A stretch of 64,000 nucleotides of DNA from Heterodera schachtii (lineage: Eukaryota > Nematoda > Chromadorea > Rhabditida > Heteroderidae): positions 298,827-362,826 of the forward strand of contig SIJG01000107.1 in NCBI GenBank assembly GCA_023374025.1, read 5' to 3'. A program made the position numbers and the translations under genes. Below, piece by piece: positions 1 to 11,007 of the stretch. Every line of letters begins with the position of its first letter. Position 1 is the first letter of the stretch. A model generated the notes under the pieces. It was given only the letters and a program-made list of their open reading frames with translations. It had not been told where the DNA came from and did no database searches.

Positions 1-513
1 ATTACATAAATCAATCTGCTCTCATTCAGCAATTTTGGTTCAAAAAAGTTTATGAACCTTAGGTTTAATTTAGATTTATAAAGTTGAAAGCGTTGAATGT
101 ACACCAAACATTTCACCGCATGAATTATTGGCCCATTAATTTCAATTAGTTTTTTAAATGAGAATTTTGGCTTCACTGTTGGAATTCCGGCATATTCTCT
201 GTACAAATATTCATACAAAATGTCCAAATAATTGCGATATTTTTGGCACAATTCATATTTTTCAAATTCATTTGCAATTTTGTCACATTGCCATTTCTTT
301 CTCATAAAATACAAAATGCCAAGGTGTGCCTCATATTTTTGCTTTGAATATCCATTTCTCACAAATGCAATTAGCATATTGTCGTCTCCCTAATTAAAAA
401 TGATTAAACCAATCAATTACCCCGATTAATTAACTCACTGATGGAATCGCATTTGAAATGTGAATTAAAAAAAAATGAATAATAATAGGAAATATAAAAA
501 AGGAATAGAACAT
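1..513 (-). CDS. Locus A: secreted ABAB-family protein, 5' part (exons 1-2), cut by window edge
   Basis: Exon 1 (513-439) encodes a 25-residue signal peptide (Phe/Ile-rich core, ending SNAIPS). A 49-bp GT...AG intron follows (donor GTGAGT). Exon 2 (389 to the left edge) opens in phase 0 with GDDNMLIAF and carries the A1 module: a conserved Trp-x-Cys in KKWQCDKI, and a second Cys in ELCQKYRNYLDILYEYL. The linker AGIPTVKPKF and the start of B1 follow. The frame is open to the window edge. The usual ERTEC segment is shortened, so the Cys-Cys spacing is less than x14. Exons 3-4 lie outside the window. A family-type TATA core and tandem repeats lie upstream at 644-940. Role unknown; secretion is inferred from the signal peptide. 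Confidence 0.75.
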
Positions 514-643
514 TATATTTTCCCTTAAAAAAGAAATGAAAATTAAAATCCCTTTAATTATTATTTCAATTTACGTAAAAAGTAATTTAAAAAAATATTG
601 CCTAATGAAGTAAAGTAATTATGAAATGAAAAATGAAAAATAA

Positions 644-940
644 CTCAGCCTTATAAATGGAGCAAAAATTTGTTTTGAAATAATAATTACCGGTCGAATT
701 AACCAAATCTGTTTTTGCTTAATGTATAAATTTGTTATTATTTGATTAAAAATGATGCAATTTAACCGGTAGAATTATCAAATCTGTTTTTGTTTAATGT
801 ATAATTTGTTATTATTTGATTAAAAAATGATGCAATTATTTAAAATTGTAAATGCTCGACGGAAGAATTATTCCATTCAATTTTTTACTTTAATATATTT
901 TAATGTTATTTCATTAAATAATGAAAGTAATTAATTAATA
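644..940 (-). promoter_or_regulatory. Class 1 family promoter of locus A (TATA-like core plus tandem modules)
   Basis: Read on the minus strand, the core (672-644) is GCTCCATTTATAAGGCTG, about 130 bp before the ATG. Upstream (689-940) are three degenerate copies of the family module, each with AGATTTG...TAATTCTACCGGT and TGCATCATTTTT-type words. The same arrangement recurs before most other copies in the window, so it is read as promoter sequence by conservation and position. No expression evidence is available here. Confidence 0.6.
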
Positions 941-1088
941 TGCCTCATCCAATTTGGGTTTTTGGCTCGCCTTTTCAGTGCCATATATGTCTCTCATGTT
1001 CCGAACCGATTTCCTCACCTTTTTTATACTCATCGAGTGTTTTTTGACAACACATTATTGCCGTGGCGGACGAATAATTGGTTTTAAA

Positions 1089-2065
1089 TAGGGTTGCACG
1101 GGTCCGGGTACCCGACCGGGTACCCGACCCGCACGCCCGGTTTTTTAATACCCGGGCCCGGTACCCGGGCCCGGTACCCGGGCCCTGTTTTTTGAAAATC
1201 CAATACCCGGTACCCGACCCGGTAGGTCCGGGTACCCGGATACCAAAAATACACTGGTAAGAATGGGGTCTGGGTCAAATTGTTGACCAAAGTTGTAGGA
1301 AATTTTTTTTAAATTTAAAATTTTAAAAAGAAATATTTTGGTGTTCATGTGGCTTAGTGGTTAGTCACTTGGATTCAGTGCATTCGTTCTCAGGTTCTCC
1401 TCCTTCCTCATAGCTAACTCTTTTAAATTTTTAAATATTTTATTGAAAACTATTATTTTATCATTTACATAAAGAAAGCTCCAAATTTTTTAAATAATAA
1501 GACTATCCTTATTTTAGTAGAATTTTTATTAAAAAAAATCTTACTTTTTTACCATATCCCCATAAGAAATTTAGAAGAATTTAACCATTTATTTTGATAA
1601 CATTTTTGGTTCAAATTCTGTAAATATATTAGATAAAATCACAAAATTTGGTTATTTTTTGAATAAAACATGTTAACAAATCAGAAGTAAATTTTTAAAA
1701 ATTTTCCCGGCGGCGCCTATCGGCACCGCCGGCGGCGGACCGCCCCTGCCCCCGAAAAATTTTAGAAAAAGTGCACCGCAAAAAAATTGGTTTAAATAGC
1801 AATAAAAAAATTTGGCAAATAATAAAGAGTTTATTTGTAAAATATTATATATTTTTTATGCTTTTTTAAAAGTATAAGCTTTTATTTTCATAAAAATTTT
1901 TTTGAAAAAAGTGAATTTTTTTGGATTTTTTAATACCCGGTTTTACCGGGTACCCGACCCGGTACCCGGTTTCAAAACTGGTACCCGACCCGGTACCCGG
2001 CTTTTCAATACCCGGTAATACCCGGGCCCGGTTTTCCCCAAATACCCGGTACCCCTGCAACCCTA
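1089..2065. mobile_element. Non-autonomous hAT-like element, 977 bp
   Basis: Both ends carry the inverted terminus TAGGGTTGCA (left 1089, right ending 2065). They are flanked by a perfect 8-bp target duplication GTTTTAAA at 1081-1088 and 2066-2073. An 8-bp duplication with (C/T)AGGGTTGC ends is typical of hAT transposons. Subterminal zones (1095-1250 and 1930-2055) are built from reiterated GGTACCCGACCC-like words. No transposase frame is visible; the centre holds a tRNA-like segment and a GC-rich patch at 1703-1760. The sequence flanking the target site (2088 onward) is also found at 38.56 and 40.5 kb without this insertion, which supports a recent insertion. Confidence 0.8.
1343..1412 (+). 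repeat. tRNA-like (SINE-head-like) segment inside the hAT-like element
   Basis: The segment has an A-box match TGGCTTAGTGGTTAG at about 1350-1364 and, some 30 bp later, a degenerate B box GGTTCTCCTCC (about 1393-1403; consensus GGTTCGANTCC). It resembles a decayed tRNA or the 5' end of a tRNA-derived SINE carried within the transposon. No complete cloverleaf could be drawn, so it is not called a tRNA gene. Confidence 0.45.
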
Positions 2066-2073
2066 GTTTTAAA

Positions 2074-3100
2074 TAATCAACCGCCGCCAGGAGTAGTCGA
2101 ACCTGAAGTTCCCTTTTTGTTCGGTTTGGGATGGCATTTCACCCATTGAAATGGGCTTACACCCAGACAGAACAATTATATTAAATAATGTGTTTTGTTT
2201 ATATCTTACTAAAAATTGTCAGAAATGGAGAGTTGAAACCTTTTCTATTATCATCTCCCTATGAAAATCCCAATTTCCTTAAAATATTGTAACTGGAGCC
2301 CAGATTTATACCTATTTGCCAAAAACCTCCTAAATAATTTAATGCAGTGTAATTTTAGAACGGAAAGCCTCATTTTTCTTTACAAAATTCATTGAAAATT
2401 CCAAAATTCTTCCTGGCGGCGCCTGTCAGCACCACCGGCCCTCAAAATCCAAAAAATTTTCAGAGTCTGACCTTAAAATTGGCAATTTTCAGTGAAAATA
2501 TGTTAAAAATGGTCAAAGTTCAAATTTTCCTTATTTTTCTCAAAAAAATTGGCTCAAAATCACAAAATAAACTTTTTTTTTTCATTGGAATAATTTTTAA
2601 AATGCAGGTTTTTTGTCGGCTAAATGCTCATTTTGAAAATTTTCAGTTGGGAAACCTGAATTTAATTAATTTCAATTTTTCCGGCCTCCCGTCCCGGTTT
2701 TTTCCCGGTTTTCCCAGCCAAAAATTCCCGGTTTTCAACCCGAAAAGGTACAGGTCCCGATTTTGCTCTACACTATTTTTAATTGTGGATTAAATTAGTT
2801 CAAAAGTTTCGTGTTTTTCGTTTTCGTTTCGTACGAAAACGGTTATTTTTTCGTTTTCGTGTTTTATTTTCGTCCAAGAAAAAAATTTTCGTTTTGTTTT
2901 CGTGTTTTAAAATTTTCAAACTACATACACATCATGATCTATTGTTTGTTTTTTCCGCTTTTTAAAACTCTCGAAATTTTTGCCAAAATTTGCTACTATT
3001 AAAATATATAAAAGTGTAATTTATAAATACAAAATAAAAGGAAAATGATAAACCAAACCAATAATTGGAAATAGAAAAAATACGAAAAAGTTTCAAAAAG
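2074..3100. other. Intergenic: conserved upstream module, GC patches, CGTTTTCG-word repeat
   Basis: 2088-2200 holds a module shared with 38557-38640 and 40500-40582 (starts AGTCGAACCTGAAGTTCCC). 2400-2450 has a GC patch (GGCGGCGCCTGTCAGCACC) similar to 1703-1740 and 9045-9075. 2805-2900 is a reiteration of CGTTTTCGT words. 3000-3110 matches, in reverse complement, the 3' flank of locus I (18889-19040), so it is probably the 3' UTR of locus B. I see no other gene. Confidence 0.5.
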
Positions 3101-3236
3101 CAAAACATTTGTGGAAAAGGATGGATTTTTTACGAATATGGCGACGAAATGAAAGCGCCAAATTTATAAATTGTAATAATAGTCTGTTTCTAGAAGTAAT
3201 TTTCTGTTTTTCAATTGCTGCATTGACTTGCTTTTT

Positions 3237-4459
3237 TCAATTTCGCCTTGCTTTCTTGGCATTTTCCTTGACATTTTTGCTTAAATTTTCAATTTTTCGT
3301 TCAAATTCTTTACGAAGAGTGGCAATTTTTGTTTCCGTTTCATTTTTTGGTGCATTTTCCTCACTTTTTTCCATTATAATTTCGTAATTTAATTCTTCTT
3401 CATTTACCAAATCCATCTTCCAAGTATCATAGACATTCTTCAATTCATTTTCATCTTCTTTTTGCCACCAATAACATTGCGAAATAACATCCAATTTTTT
3501 GACAACATCAGTTAAACAGTCCGGAAAAGATCTCATAAATATTGGCTTCACCAATGGTGGGAATTGTTTCGACACCTTCGGACCTTTTGCTGAATAAAAT
3601 GGAATAAATAAATTTTTTAATTATGAAAAATTTAGAACCTATAGCAAAGATCCGAAACAAATATTCGTACAGAATAGTCCAAAAAATTACGTTGTTTTTG
3701 GCACTTTTCTTTAAATTCCTTCCCAATTTTTTCACAATGCCAATTCATTTTCATCAAATACATAACGCCAAGATGGGCTTCATATTTTTGCATCAAATAT
3801 TCTTTCATAATTATTTAATTCTAAGGAGACCATGCGGTGATCATAATCATTCCAATAAATATTTCTTATCTCTTTCATTCGCAATAAATGATTTGAATAT
3901 TCTTTTGTCATTTTAAAAAATTTCTCAAAATTTGTCGCTAATCCTTTTATAAACTCAGAAAACAAAGCATCTTCAGACTAAATTTTGAAGTTATATGATT
4001 CTCAATGATTGTTAATTCTTACCCATTTCAATTCGTCATCGAATTTCGATTCCGTAATTATCAAATGTTTGTCATCATTTGTTTCATTCGCTTCCATTGG
4101 ATTGTCTTTTTTTGCCCTTTCTTCCGACTTTTTTAAACATTTCTTTCAAATATTATCCAAAATATTGTTTTATTATTCCGTCTAAATTTTCATTTGTTTG
4201 CCATTCATTCGCTGTGTCAATTGCCAATTGCAAAATCATTTCATTAATTGGCACTTTTGGTTCATTTTCAAATATTATTTCATAATTTAATCGGGTTTCA
4301 TTCAACAATTTTGGTTCAAAAATAATAATCTAACATTTTGTTAATTTATATTTTTGTCTCTCAGATTTTAAAAATAAAAATTGCGAAAGGTTCACCAAAC
4401 AATTCACCGCATAACTTATTGGTCCTTCAATTCCAGTTTCATTTTTAAACACAAATGTA
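3237..4459 (-). pseudogene. Locus B: family pseudogene, exons 2 (3' part), 3 and 4
   Basis: Exon 2 remnant 4459-4023 keeps the B1 module but is frameshifted (TGT TAG after YKLTK) and loses its 5' half at about 4460-4480, where a dispersed repeat begins. Exon 3 (3977-3639) opens SEDALFSEFIKGLATNFEKFF. It has one frameshift just before MQKYEAHLG and another in LDILYEYL. Exon 4 (3589-3237) starts AKGPKVSKQFPPLVKPIF and is open, but a frameshift ends it early at KENAKKARRN instead of continuing to the usual ...FGTFISSPFS. The splice sites (TTTAG and TTCAG acceptors, GT donors) are still recognisable. The decay looks old compared with locus C. Confidence 0.8.
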
Positions 4460-4476
4460 TATCATTTTTCGAGAAC

Positions 4477-4690
4477 GGTGGTAACGGAACGCCTGCTGGA
4501 AAGCCGGGAACCCCGCTCCCGTTTCTCGTCTCGTTTTTTTTGAATTCCCCTTCCCCCTAATTATTTCTTAAAACCCGGGAAAAATATACTGGTTATAATT
4601 GCGTTTTTTGGATAATTTGGGCATTACCAAACAATTTTTTTGTCAAATAGAATTCCCGAGAACTATTCTTGCAAGTCATCACTTTCAACT
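4477..4690 (+). repeat. Dispersed GGTGGTAAC repeat that truncates locus B
   Basis: The block starts near CGGTGGTAACGG, runs through AAGCCGGGAA...CGTCTCG and ends in TTTTTGGATAATTTGGGCAT. It recurs in reverse complement at about 60080-60325, and its first 130 bp recur at 40245-40390 and, inverted, at 38765-38890. The left edge abuts the broken 5' end of locus B exon 2. It looks like a mobile or duplicated element; I could not define terminal repeats. Confidence 0.55.
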
Positions 4691-5480
4691 CAAAAATGGC
4701 CATTCCCAATCGGTGTCCCTGATCCCCGACAATCTTGCGCAGCTCGACCCTGAGCCGCAATCTGTCCACTGCGCTCTACACGCTCCAGAGAATTTCTTTC
4801 CCGAGGGGTCGGGACTTAAACCTAGTTCGTAAATTTCCTTTCTCTTTCCTTTGACATAACAATATGAATACGGGGTGATCATGTCCAGGGACCCGGTCCC
4901 ACTCTCGACGGACAAACGTAATATGATAAGTGGCTTTGTTCCGGTGAGATAAAACATTTTAAATCTAAATTATGAAATAAATAGAATCCTTGGGCTGGCA
5001 GGCAAACGGAAAATCAGAACCAATCTTACATTTAATGAAGAAATTTCTTAAACTTTGTTGCCTTTCCTATCACAAATGCAGAAAATAATCACCATAATCA
5101 TCCTAAATCAATATCATATTTATTTAATTAAGACCCTCCATATCTATGCTCATCCGATTATAAAATGCTTTTCATTATTTCGATAATATTTATATTTGTA
5201 CCAGTGATGGGCTTTCGCTTCCGCTTTCGTGTTTCTCAATGTGTCGCGAAACGCGAATATTACACCCCTAAGAATGTGGGATGAAATTAAAATAAATATC
5301 AAAATAATTGCCCAAAAATTAGGAAATTTTAAAAGAAAAACTAAAAACTAAATCACAAAAAAAAAATCCAAAAATAATTTAAAATAGAAAAGCAAGAAAA
5401 TAACAATTCTAAGTGAAAAATGAATAGGAAACAATGAAATGATCAGCAGAAGAGCCCGAGTTTTGTTGACAACCAAAAAA
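4691..5480. other. Intergenic, with shared 3' flank of locus C
   Basis: 4700-4950 is GC-richer unique sequence of unknown origin; its open frames (for example 4957-4685 on the minus strand) have no recognisable domain. 5210-5260 has TTCGCTTCCGCTTTCG words. 5280-5480 is AT-rich and contains GAAATGATCAGCAGAAGAGC, shared with the 3' flank of locus J (19600-19628) and, inverted, with 13790-13810. It is probably locus C 3' UTR. Confidence 0.4.
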
Positions 5481-5481
5481 A

Positions 5482-7145
5482 TTATGAAAATGGCGACGAA
5501 TTGAAAATGCCAAATTTGTCATTATATTCTTTTTTCATTTTAATAATGTCTTGGAGTCGAAATTTTGCATTTTCAATTGCTTTTCCCATTTTTGCCTGTT
5601 CTTCCGTGGCATTTTTCTTGGCATTTTCGCACATGTTTTTCATTTTGCTTTTAAATTCCTTTCGAAGTTTGGCAATAATTGTTTCTATTTCATTTTTTGA
5701 TTCGTTTTTCCCAATATTCGCTTTAATTTCAAATTTTAATTCATCTTTATTTAGCAAATCCATCACATTATGGGGAACCACTAATGCATATCTATCTTTT
5801 TCCCAAAGATATTTCAATATATCCTTTAACTTTTCGGCTGCTTTAATTAAACTAACCGGGCCATAACATCTCATTAATATTGGCTTCACCAATGGTGGCA
5901 ATTGTTTCGATGCCGTCGGATTTTTAGCTTAATAAAGATTATTATTATTATTTTAATAAATTATAAAAATGTAATAATTTAAAAAACTCAAACAACCTTC
6001 GGCATACAACCAGAATAAATATTCATAAAAAATGTCCAAATATTTTCTGTATTTTTGGCACTTTTCTTTAAATTCCTTCTCAATTTTTTCACATTGCCGA
6101 TTCTTGCGCAATAAATACACAACTCCAAGATGGGCTTCATATTTTTGCGTCAAATGCTCTTTGATTTTCTCAATTTCGCATAATCGAAAATTCGAATATT
6201 CTTTTGTCATTTTAAAAAATTTCTCAAAATTTGTCGCTAATCCTTTGACAAATTCTGAAAATAGAGCATCATCAGTCTAAATTTGGAAATTAGTATTAAA
6301 TTATTTTAATTGAATGACCACCCATGTCTTTTGATCCTCTAATTTTGTTTTAAAAATTGTCCAATGTTTGTCATCATATATTTTATTGGTACTCCAATAA
6401 CTTTTTTCTTTTCTCCATTCTTCCGCTTTTTTAAACATTTTCTCCAATTTTTTCTCAAAATTTTGTCGAAATATTCCGTCCAAATTTTCATTTGTTTGGC
6501 ATTCATTCGCTGTGTCAATTGCCAATTGCAAAATCATTTCCTTACTTGGTAATTTCGATTCATTTTTCTTTTTTATTTGATATTTTAATCTCTTCTCATT
6601 AAACAGTTTTAGATGAAAATTAGAAAGAAACAATTTGTTTAATTTATAATTATAGAAATAACTGGTCGATTTATTAAAATAAAATTGCGAAATTTGGGCC
6701 AAACTAAAGATAGCATAAATTTTTGGGCCTTCAATTTCAATTTCCTTTTTAAGCACGAAATTTGGCTTCACTGTTGGAATTCCGACGTATTCTCTGCTCA
6801 AATATTCGTACAAAATGCCCAAATATTTTCGATATTTTTGGCATTCTTTCTGTACGTTCATTTTCTTTAAATTTCATGTCAATTTTACCACATTTCCAAT
6901 TTTTTCTCATATAATAAACAAAGCCAAGGCACGTCTCGTATTTTTGCTTTGAATATTCATTGATTTGCATTTTCTGACCATTTCTCAGAAACGAAATTAG
7001 CATTTGATCGTCTATCTAATTAAAATATGATTAAACAAATAATTACAGTAATTAATTAACTCACTGATGGAATTGCATTTGAAATGTTAATTAAAAAATG
7101 ATGAATGATAATAAGAAAAGGAAATATAAAAAAAGAATAGAACAT
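5482..7145 (-). pseudogene. Locus C: four-exon ABAB family gene with one 4-nt insertion
   Basis: Exon 1 7145-7065 (27-aa signal peptide, ...NISNAIPS). Exon 2 7015-6322. Exon 3 6276-5997. Exon 4 5927-5482 (ends FGIFNSSPFS). All introns are 45-69 bp with GT...AG ends and the family phases 0, 0, 1. Exon 2 is broken once: after KENERTE there are four extra bases (AGAA duplicated, about 6847-6855), which shifts the frame before CQKYRKYLGILYEYL; the remainder is open. Exon 3 has the short-spaced A2 variant (C-x10-C in QCEKIEKEFKEKCQKY). It is either a recent pseudogene or a consensus error. Without the 4 nt it would be a full secreted protein of the family. Confidence 0.8.
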
Positions 7146-7308
7146 TATGTTTTTCCTTAAAAAATGAAATAAAAATTAAAAACCCTTTAATTATTATGTC
7201 AATTTATTTACAGAAAAGTTAAATATTTAAAATAATTCCTTTTTTAATAAAAAAAATATTGCCTAATGAAATAAAGTAATTATGAAAATGAAAAACGGAA
7301 ATTCACAC

Positions 7309-7600
7309 AGCCTTATAAAGCGACAAAAAATTGTTTTGAAATAATGATCATCAGTAGAATTATGTCAATCTATTTTTTAATTAAAGAATTTGTTATTATT
7401 TAAATAAATGATGCAATATTTAAGATGATGAACGATCATCAGTAGAATTTTCAAATCAATTTTTTACTTTAATAATTTAATCTGTTTTTTTATTAATGCA
7501 ATTTGTTTATTATTTGATTAAAAATGATGCAATTTCACCGTTTGAATTAACCAATTCTGTTTTTTTTTCTTAAATTTTTAGTTATATTGTAAAATGATGC
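7309..7600 (-). promoter_or_regulatory. Class 1 family promoter of locus C
   Basis: The minus-strand core at 7332-7309 contains TTTATAAGGCTGTGTG, about 165 bp before the ATG. Upstream are about three degenerate module copies (GATCATCAGTAGAATTATG..., TGATGCAAT...) to about 7600. Called from positional conservation across loci. Confidence 0.55.
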
Positions 7601-7611
7601 ATTTTTTAAAA

Positions 7612-7725
7612 CAAAACAGAGATCGGCTACGGGTCGGACCCGTATACGGATTTTAACAGATCCGTAGCCAGTAATCAGTATTTCTTGGGCCGATACTGGT
7701 TAATAAAATTTCTTCCAGCCCTAGT
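7612..7725. repeat. GC-rich TE-like fragment
   Basis: A short GC-rich block in AT-rich sequence with internal inverted words (CTACGGGTCGGACCCGTATACGG, read in parts, and GATCCGTAGCC), ending ...CCAGCCCTAGTCCTGGGC. It resembles the ends of the hAT-like elements here, but I see no target duplication. Origin uncertain. Confidence 0.3.
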
Positions 7726-7799
7726 CCTGGGCAAAAAAAATTCAAATTTTCTAATTTCATCTCCTATTTTTCTCTAAATCACATTTCTCATTTTCAATA

Positions 7800-7832
7800 T
7801 ATTTTTCTCTTTCTCTCCCTTTATCTATCTCC

Positions 7833-7869
<37 letters not shown>

Positions 7870-8186
7870 CCTTCTCTCTTTCTCCCTCTCTCTCTTACTC
7901 TCCCTCTTTCTCTCTCTCCATCTCCCCCCCCCCTCTCTCTCTTCTCCCTCCATCTTTTTCCCTCTTTCTCTCCCTCTCTCCTCCTCTCTCTTACTCTCCC
8001 TCTTTCTCTCTCCTCTTCTCTCTTTCTCTCCCTCTCTCCTCCTCTCTCACTCTCTCCGTGTTTCTCCCTCTTTCTCCACCTCTCTCTCTATCTCTCTACT
8101 CTTTCTCCCTGTTTCTCCTTCTCTCTCTCATTTTCCTCAATTTTTTCTTTATCTCTCTCATCGCTCTCTCTCCTCACACTCTTTCT

Positions 8187-8226
<40 letters not shown>

Positions 8227-8330
8227 ATCTTTCTCTGCTTCTTCATTTTCTTTCCTCTCATATCTCTCTCTCCTAATCCACTCCCCTCCCCTCTCTCTCT
8301 CGCTCTCACAATATTTTCTTATTTCTCCTC
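7800..8330. repeat. CT/CTCT polypyrimidine microsatellite
   Basis: Nearly pure (CT)n/(CCCTCTTT)n pyrimidine tract of about 530 bp, including an uninterrupted CT run near 8192-8222. Open frames here, rich in Leu/Ser on plus and Arg/Glu on minus, are by-products of the repeat. Confidence 0.9.
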
Positions 8331-8520
8331 TTTTCTATTGCCCGCTATTTTAGTCCTTCCTATTTTGGTGTTGTTAATTTTCGACAGTGATGATGCTAAC
8401 AATGTTGGTTTCGACAATGATTGATTTCGACCGTAAAGTCTAGACTGTAAAAAAGTTATTAAATTTTGAAAAATTACGCCTTTTTCGAAATTTTCATGTT
8501 ATACATTTTAGTAATTGTTT

Positions 8521-8790
8521 TTCTCTCTCACTCTATCTGCTTCCCCCTTCTCTTTCTTTACCTCTCTCTTCTCCATTTATCTCTGTGTCTTCTTTTATTC
8601 CCTCTCTCCTTTTTTCTCTTTCTCCCTCTCTCCCTCCCTCTATCTCTCTCCCTCCCTCCCTCTCTCTCCTTCTCTCTCTCTATTTCTCTCTCACTTCCTC
8701 TCTCCCTTCTCTTTCTTTTTTCTCTTTCTCTCTTTCTCTTCTCTTTCTCTCCCTCCCTCTCTCTCTTCTCTCTCTTATTCTTCATCCATT
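8521..8790. repeat. Second CT-rich microsatellite tract
   Basis: About 270 bp of CTCTCTTT/CCCTCCCT repeats, separated from the first tract by about 190 bp of ordinary sequence that holds no gene I can see. Similar tracts (or the GA complement) lie near family genes at 15560, 17763, 35300 and 62482. Confidence 0.85.
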
Positions 8791-9440
8791 TCGCTTGCAC
8801 AATTGCGACTCAAAGTCATTTCAATACTTTTTAAGGCGTTAATCTTCAGTGGAATCCAACAACAAATTATTGCAGAATTTGAGTTGGGCCAATAATTTGA
8901 GTGTCAAAAAAGCTATTTTTTGCAATAAAAAAACTAAACTTTTAAAAAAAATCTCCAAAAATTTTTTCAAAAATTAGCAATTCTCAAAAAACTCTTTATG
9001 AGCCAAAAGTCCTAAACTATTCAGGTAAAAAAGAATTTAAATTTTCCCCTCGGCGGCTCCTGTCGGCACCAGGCTTTTTGTCATTTTTTGACTTGACTAA
9101 ATGTATTAACAAAATACTCAAATTTAAAAATTAAAATTTTCATATTTAAGTAAATAGTATTAATGAATTTGTAAAATTGTATTTCTTCTGACCTGTAATA
9201 AGCTTTTAAATATTTTATTTTAAAATAGGATATTATGACATTACTAAGCCGAACCAAAAACGAATGATATTAAAATTTAATTATTTTTAAATTTGATTTG
9301 CGGCAATTTTACGCATTAAACTTATATGACCATAAAAATGTGAGCAATTAATTGTAATTTTCTGAAAACTTAAAAATGGGAAAGGAAAGAAAGAACAATT
9401 TCCTTTTCTTCTATGACATTTTTATATATTTGTTCAATTA
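8791..9440. other. Intergenic AT-rich sequence
   Basis: No gene seen. 9040-9075 carries a GC patch (CGGCGGCTCCTGTCGGCACC) like those at 1703-1740 and 2410-2445, which suggests a shared dispersed repeat. Confidence 0.4.
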
Positions 9441-9668
9441 ATGCTTCAAATTCTTTTTACGGTTTGGAAAATTTTCCAATTTCTCCTCTGTTATTTCGTA
9501 ATTTAATTAATTTACCAAATCCAACTCCCGCGTACCATTTCCATCTTTTTGCCAGAAAGATATCGAATTATCATTCAGCTTATGGACAACCCTAATTAAA
9601 CTTTCCGGAAAATTTGCTCCAATAAATACTGGCTTCACCAATGGTGGCATTTGTTTCGACATCTTCGA
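9440..9668 (-). pseudogene. Locus D: exon-4 fragment of the family
   Basis: On the minus strand from 9668: MSKQMPPLVKPVFIGANF, then ESLIRVVHKLNDNSISFW and up to DLVN, where an in-frame TAA/frameshift occurs; B2-type residues continue briefly in another frame. No exon 1-3 lies immediately upstream. An orphan class 1 promoter on the same strand about 0.75 kb upstream (10395-10665) suggests the body of the gene was deleted. Confidence 0.7.
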
Positions 9669-10394
9669 ATAAAAACATAAAAATCCAAATCCGGTCTCTA
9701 CTTATAAACTATTAAAGATTTTTCTCGGTTCTCCTCAATTTCAGATAGCAAAAAGAATGAAACTCATTATTAAATTTTTACTTCCAATTATTGAAAAATG
9801 CTAGAAAACTTTTTTTATAATAACAACTCCTAATTAAATATAAATTTTACAATTTTCAAACACTAAGAAAATCTTTGGAATTTTCTAAAAAATTTACTCC
9901 GACCTGTCTTCCAACATTTTTGGGTCCGGAACTTCGACTTCCCTAATTTTTGGTCTATTTCCATCCAGTTTTAACACCTTTGACGTTTCTCGCGCAGAAC
10001 CGAAAAATTCTCAACATTCATTAAATTACTATATTTTAAATAAATTTATCAAAGAGTGCAGAAATACAATTATATGAATTGACTGATTTTTTTAAATGCT
10101 AAAAATTTAATTAACGCGCGTGTTTAATGGGATTTTGGAGAATATTCACAAATTTGAAAATCAATTAACCATGATTTTTATTCATTATTTTTAAATTAAA
10201 AAACATTTTCTAAAATTAATGAGGAAATTCAAAGTTCTGACTTTAAGCAAACCCTGAGACAAAAAGAAAAACAACCCTTATAAAAATAATGAATAAATTT
10301 TATTTCAATTTTATTAATTCAAAAAAAAACAAACTCAAAATGAAAAAGGTATTGTAAAGAAGAAAAGTAATTATGAATGAAAAATATAGCAAAT
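9669..10394. other. Intergenic between exon-4 fragment D and its orphan promoter
   Basis: AT-rich. I cannot find exon 1, 2 or 3 of the family here despite the flanking promoter and exon-4 fragment, so this looks like a deletion/replacement interval. Confidence 0.4.
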
Positions 10395-10665
10395 CACACT
10401 GCCTTTTTAAACGGAGTAAAATTGATTTGAAAGTGGTCATCAGTAGAATTATTTAAATCAATTTTTTATTTATATAATTTATAATGATGCAATTATTTAA
10501 AATAATGATTGATCATCAGTAGAATTATTTAAATCAATTTTTTATTTATATAATTTATAATGATGCAATTATTTAAAATAATGATTGATCATCAGTAGGA
10601 TTACCCCAATCAATTATTCACTTAAATAATTTGTTAATATTTTATTAAATAATGATGCAAAATCA
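10395..10665 (-). promoter_or_regulatory. Orphan class 1 family promoter
   Basis: The minus-strand core CTCCGTTTAAAAAGGCAGTG (10416-10397) is preceded (higher coordinates) by three tandem modules of about 66-90 bp. Two of them are almost identical (GATTGATCATCAGTAGAATT repeated at about 10440 and 10510). No intact first exon follows on the minus strand. Confidence 0.6.
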
Positions 10666-11007
10666 TTAACCGGACCCAATAAAAACGAAAAATACACCCC
10701 TAAGAAAAGGCCCGGAAATCATTTCAGAAAATACATCTCAATAAATTGAAAAATTTTCTCATAAATTGATTGCTAAAATTTAATTTTTTTTTTGACAAAA
10801 ATTATTTAAAATTTTCCTTATTTGAAAAAAATTATAAAATATTTAATAATCATTTAAATGACCAAAATTTAGTTTTGGTTTAAGTTATACGTGTTTTACT
10901 CCTTAAAAAAATATCTAAAAAAGACAGAAGCATTCGAAAAAAAAGGAAAAAAATACTAAAAACATCAGAAAAGACTAACATTTGTGAAAAAAAGAATGAT
11001 TCTTTTT

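Noticed and set aside
1343..1412. Functional tRNA gene
   Set aside because: A box is good but the B box is degenerate and no full cloverleaf or acceptor stem pairs.
1078..2060. Open frames rich in Pro-Gly-Thr-Arg (VPGTR-like)
   Set aside because: They lie in the GGTACCCGACCC subterminal repeats of the hAT-like element and carry no transposase features.
3109..3387. Plus-strand frame over locus B exon 4
   Set aside because: Antisense to the family exon; the minus strand shows the conserved protein.
8058..8895. Leu/Ser-rich and Arg/Glu-rich open frames
   Set aside because: Translation of CT microsatellites; the same happens at 35225-35714 and 62461-62718.
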